A stretch of 8,238 nt of DNA from assembly GCA_003456855.1 (NCBI GenBank), contig DMOO01000129.1:1-8238 (forward strand). Direction: 5' to 3'. This stretch comes from Sphaerochaeta sp. GTDB taxonomy: Bacteria; Spirochaetota; Spirochaetia; Sphaerochaetales; Sphaerochaetaceae. How positions within the stretch are numbered: position 1 is the first letter of the stretch; each line of letters begins with the position of its first letter. The notes under the pieces are model-generated. The model made no database searches, was not told where the DNA came from, and saw only the letters and a list, made by a program, of their open reading frames with translations. This document shows, piece by piece, positions 5,731 to 8,238 of this stretch. Position numbers and translations under genes: made by a program.

Positions 5731-7236
5731 TTAAGCCTTAGCCCTGTTTATTCTCTTGCTCGGCAGAATCGCCTCTGCAGGACAGACCAGTGCACAGAGC
5801 TGACAACCCACGCACTTCTTTCCGTTGAGTTTCACGATCCTCTCCAGAGAATCCCACTCCAAAGCCTGATGGCCTCCGTCACGGCAGCTTATGTAGCAGC
5901 GGCCGCAGCCAATGCACCTCTCCTTGTCGATCATAGGGAAGACCACGGTGTCACGCTCCACCTCATCGTTCTCCACAACAGAGCCCACGGCAAGACCCAC
6001 AAGCTCTGAGACAGACTTGTAGTTCCTCTGCGCCATGTAGATCTGAAGACCGGAGACAAGGTCCTCGATTATCCTGTAGCCGTACTCCATGACAGAGGTG
6101 GTCACCTGGATGCTTGATGCACCAAGAAGGATGAACTCCAGGGCGTCACGCCAGCTGTAGACACCACCCATTCCACTCAGGTGCTTCCCTGCCAACATTG
6201 GATCTGCTGCGAGCTCGGACATGAACCGAAGGGCAATCGGCTTCACGGCGGCACCGGAGTAGCCTCCGACCATTGTCTTTCCATGGACGGAAGGCAGACC
6301 TACAAGTGTGTCGATGTTTACACCGGTGATGGACTTTATCGTGTTGATGGCGGCGATTCCGTCTGCCCCACCCTCTATCGAGGCCCTTGCAGGTACTCTG
6401 ATGTCAGTTATGTTAGGAGTCATCTTGGCAAGGATCGGCAACTTGCTACCCTTCCTAGCTGCGGCGACATAGCGGCGGCAGGCATCAGGGTCCTGTCCGA
6501 CATCACTTCCTGTCCCCTTGGCCTCCATGTTCGGGCAGGAGAAGTTCAGCTCGATGACATCCGCACCGGCCTCAGTGACCTTCCTTGAAAGATAGGTCCA
6601 CTCCTCCTCGTTACGTCCCATGATGGATGCCACGATGACCTTTGACGGATAATTTCTTTTCAGGGCCCTGAAGATGTCCATGTTCTCCTCAAGACTGTGG
6701 TCCGAAAGCTGCTCGATGTTCTTGAAGCCGTTCCACTGCCCCTCTGATGACTTGATGGCCGAGAACCTCGGTGACGCCTCGTGGATGTCCATCAGGCAGA
6801 TGGTCTTGAAGCTGATCCCCGCCCAGCCCATCTCGAAGGCCCTGGCGCACATCTCATAGGTGCTGCAGACAACGGAGGATGAAAGCAGGAAAGGGTTCTC
6901 CAGCTTTACACCACAGATATCGCATGACAAATCGACGTCTCTATAGTTCAGAACACCTTCGAATTCTGATCTTATAGCAGAGAAATAGGATACAATCTTT
7001 GGGATGTCCACATTCATTGGACAAACTTGCCTGGCCTCTGAAAGCTGCATGGACAGGTCCGGGCAGGAGCCGGGAGAAGGAAGCATCGACACGGCATAGT
7101 CCAGGTTGTCCAGCCTCAGGGCCTGCATGAATCTCCCGATCTTGAAGGCGCTGCAGGCACCGCTGCAGGGTGCATCATGGCACAGGGCACAGGACGCCAT
7201 CTCGCTTCTTATCTCTGGTTGAATACTCTTGACCAT
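5731..7236 (-). CDS. preA: PreA-like dihydropyrimidine dehydrogenase subunit with N-terminal cysteine-rich extension
   Basis: Homologue of PreA, the FMN and iron-sulfur subunit of NAD-dependent dihydropyrimidine dehydrogenase, which reduces uracil and thymine. It has 501 residues against about 411 in E. coli PreA; the extra length is at the N-terminus. Residues 16-28 have C-x2-C-x4-C-x3-C (CALCHDAPCSGAC), as at the start of mammalian dihydropyrimidine dehydrogenase and of PreT, followed by Cys58 and Cys72. From about residue 100 it follows PreA: NPFLLSSS, SFKTI, ELNFSCPNM, GSDVGQDP, AKMTPNITD, GGADGIAAINT, GYSGAAVKPIALRF, LLGASSIQVTT. Two C-terminal 4Fe-4S motifs are intact (Cys441/444/447/451 and Cys475/478/481/485). 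An in-frame ATG at 7248 exists, but GGAGG (7246-7242) overlaps it and sits 5 bases before the ATG at 7236, so I start there. No preT or hydantoinase gene is in view, so pyrimidine reduction is likely but unproven. Confidence 0.85.
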   Translation of the reverse strand: MVKSIQPEIRSEMASCALCHDAPCSGACSAFKIGRFMQALRLDNLDYAVSMLPSPGSCPDLSMQLSEARQVCPMNVDIPKIVSYFSAIRSEFEGVLNYRDVDLSCDICGVKLENPFLLSSSVVCSTYEMCARAFEMGWAGISFKTICLMDIHEASPRFSAIKSSEGQWNGFKNIEQLSDHSLEENMDIFRALKRNYPSKVIVASIMGRNEEEWTYLSRKVTEAGADVIELNFSCPNMEAKGTGSDVGQDPDACRRYVAAARKGSKLPILAKMTPNITDIRVPARASIEGGADGIAAINTIKSITGVNIDTLVGLPSVHGKTMVGGYSGAAVKPIALRFMSELAADPMLAGKHLSGMGGVYSWRDALEFILLGASSIQVTTSVMEYGYRIIEDLVSGLQIYMAQRNYKSVSELVGLAVGSVVENDEVERDTVVFPMIDKERCIGCGRCYISCRDGGHQALEWDSLERIVKLNGKKCVGCQLCALVCPAEAILPSKRINRAKA

Positions 7237-7273
7237 AATGCCCTCCATGAAAATGCCTATGCTTCAGGATAAG

Positions 7274-7282
7274 ATTATAGCA
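7274..7282 (-). promoter_or_regulatory. Extended -10 promoter for preA
   Basis: The minus strand reads TGCTATAAT, a perfect extended -10 element. The -35 region is weak (TTAGGG at the right distance), as is common with extended -10 promoters. Transcription would start near 7267, giving a leader of about 30 bases that contains the GGAGG of preA. It lies just past the terminator of the upstream gene, so preA is probably a separate transcript. Confidence 0.6.
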
Positions 7283-7300
7283 CAGATTCCAACCATCCCT

Positions 7301-7333
7301 AATAAAAAAATAAGAGCCACCTTTCAGTGACTC
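7301..7333 (-). terminator. Intrinsic terminator after the DUF975 gene
   Basis: On the minus strand GAGTCACT (7333-7326) pairs with GGTGGCTC (7321-7314) through an 8-bp stem including two G-T wobbles, closed by a GAAA tetraloop. It is followed directly by a T-rich tract (7313-7301) with seven consecutive T. It lies 43 bases after the DUF975 stop and separates that gene from preA. Confidence 0.85.
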
Positions 7334-7376
7334 CCATCAAAAAACATAACTCTCAAAAATATAACCAGACTAAAGA

Positions 7377-8120
7377 TCAACCCTCAATCTTGATCTGCTT
7401 GTAGAACTCGGCATGTGCTCCGGCCATGTATGGGTTCACATAGAGAACACCGACTATGCCCAGTGTCAAAGCTGATGCAATGAGCCAGAGGATGAAGCTC
7501 AGATCAAGGATGAAGGCCTCCATCTTATGGCCGTTCATCATTCTTCTGGACTCCTCGATAGCCTGCTTTCCGTTCATCTCAGGATGCTCGATGATCAGGT
7601 ATGGGACGCAGAGGTATGAGTAGTGTTTGACGATGCCAGGGATGATGAAGAGCAGAGACCAGAGAAACAGATACAAATCACGGCGGAAGATTGCCTTCAC
7701 GTTTCTCATGTAGTCATGGTCAAAGCCGTAGAGCAGGTTCATCAGACCTGCAGGAACCTCTGTGTTGTCCAGCATGAACTTGCGGCAACCCACCTCAAGC
7801 GGATTGAACACGAAGATGTCCAGGGCAAATGCGAACAGGCTTCCGAACACCAGAACGGAAAGAATCGCGAAGAAAAGGGCGAAGAAAAGACCCCTTCCCA
7901 GAGAGTCGATGAAGACCTCCAACTTGCTTGGATTCTCATCCTCGAACTCAACATCGTACTTTGCCTCGTAGTTGCCGATTCCAGTACTTGCACTGCTGTT
8001 GAACGTTGCAGCACCTGATCCGATGATTGCAAAAAGAACGAATGCAACCAGAACCGTCTTCCAATAGTTAGCCCTCATGGACACCTTGGCCCTTGACTTG
8101 GCTTCCTGTCTGTTGAACAT
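7377..8120 (-). CDS. DUF975 family integral membrane protein
   Basis: Multi-pass inner-membrane protein of 247 residues, of unknown function. The N-terminal NRQEAKSRAKVSMRANYWKT and the C-terminal half (LFIIPGIVKHYSYLCVPYLI, then NGKQAIEESRRMMNGHK and VNPYMAGAHAEFY) are characteristic of the DUF975 family. Hydrophobic segments lie at about 21-38, 77-105, 147-170 and 202-227. A polar, acidic stretch at about 41-68 between the first two would be exposed on one side of the membrane. GAGG lies 7 bases before the ATG at 8120. The gene has its own terminator and seems to be a single-gene transcript or the end of one starting beyond the edge. Family membership is fairly sure; no activity can be inferred. 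Confidence 0.85.
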   Translation of the reverse strand: MFNRQEAKSRAKVSMRANYWKTVLVAFVLFAIIGSGAATFNSSASTGIGNYEAKYDVEFEDENPSKLEVFIDSLGRGLFFALFFAILSVLVFGSLFAFALDIFVFNPLEVGCRKFMLDNTEVPAGLMNLLYGFDHDYMRNVKAIFRRDLYLFLWSLLFIIPGIVKHYSYLCVPYLIIEHPEMNGKQAIEESRRMMNGHKMEAFILDLSFILWLIASALTLGIVGVLYVNPYMAGAHAEFYKQIKIEG

Positions 8121-8238
8121 TTCAATGCCTCATAAATCTAAAGTATTCATGCACATATCCCGATGCATGTCATGCATGTATCAACACGCATTTTCCAACG
8201 AAGAACTATATCACAAAGAAGGCCGGGTGTGTATACCC
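8121..8238. other. Non-coding right edge upstream of the DUF975 gene
   Basis: This stretch has no credible gene. It holds the GAGG ribosome binding site of the DUF975 gene, the ATGCAT palindrome, and at the extreme edge a GGGT/ACCC stem followed on the minus strand by GGCCTTCTTT. That stem may be the visible part of a terminator of a gene lying further right on the minus strand. Confidence 0.4.
8163..8177. promoter_or_regulatory. 15-bp palindrome upstream of the DUF975 gene
   Basis: ATGCATG-T-CATGCAT is a perfect 7-1-7 palindrome lying 43 bp upstream of the DUF975 start, next to a TTGATA string (8183-8178, minus strand) that could be a -35 element. No convincing -10 partner is visible. It may be a regulator site; the low complexity of ATGCAT repeats weakens the case. 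Confidence 0.3.

Noticed and set aside
571..8187. The 10-mer GTATCAACAC, shared by the gltA upstream region (580-571, minus strand) and the region upstream of the DUF975 gene (8178-8187, plus strand), each followed by CGCATTTT at slightly different distance
   Set aside because: It lies in opposite orientation relative to the two genes, with inconsistent spacing. One shared 10-mer between A+T-rich intergenic regions can arise by chance.
1..8238. Mobile element, phage, CRISPR or defence island
   Set aside because: No transposase, integrase, direct-repeat array, tRNA attachment site or defence-type domain is visible. The genes are metabolic or membrane genes with similar base composition throughout.

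Overview
This 8.2-kb window looks like chromosomal DNA of an anaerobic bacterium, most probably a spirochaete of the Treponema/Sphaerochaeta type. The evidence is a lipoprotein with a relaxed signal-peptidase-II lipobox, an Aquifex-type short aconitase, a DUF975 membrane protein, GGAGG-type ribosome binding sites and roughly 50% G+C by eye. The lineage is an inference from gene content; a clostridial or other anaerobic host is not excluded. I see no tRNA, rRNA, CRISPR array, insertion sequence or phage gene.

Layout. All genes but one are on the minus strand. From right to left: a DUF975 membrane protein (8120-7377) ends at a clear intrinsic terminator. A PreA-like FMN/iron-sulfur dehydrogenase (7236-5731) follows from its own extended -10 promoter. 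A small [2Fe-2S] ferredoxin (5454-5717, plus strand) converges on preA with a 13-bp gap and diverges from aconitase. Then comes the main block: aconitase (5329-3392), isocitrate dehydrogenase (3395-2211, start overlapping the aconitase stop by 4 bases), a lipoprotein metallophosphoesterase (2177-621), and the first 170 codons of citrate synthase (511 to the left edge).

How the genes work together. Citrate synthase, aconitase and isocitrate dehydrogenase carry oxaloacetate plus acetyl-CoA to 2-oxoglutarate. This is the oxidative arm of the citric acid cycle, which in many anaerobes serves glutamate synthesis. No other cycle enzyme is visible. The isocitrate dehydrogenase has the E. coli-type scaffold, but the residues that read the NADP 2'-phosphate are replaced by those of NAD-dependent relatives, so the arm should make NADH. 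The lipoprotein phosphoesterase between icd and gltA has no obvious metabolic link to them. The acn promoter carries a perfect 8-4-8 inverted repeat over its -35 element, a good candidate operator for the block. gltA has a candidate promoter of its own in the 109-bp gap before it.

The points most worth a second look are the predicted NAD specificity of the isocitrate dehydrogenase, the N-terminal cysteine-rich extension on the PreA-like protein, the operator-like dyads in front of acn, gltA and the DUF975 gene, and the apparently leaderless ferredoxin gene. I found no strong evidence for a wholly new multi-gene system; most of the window is core metabolism in an unusual arrangement.
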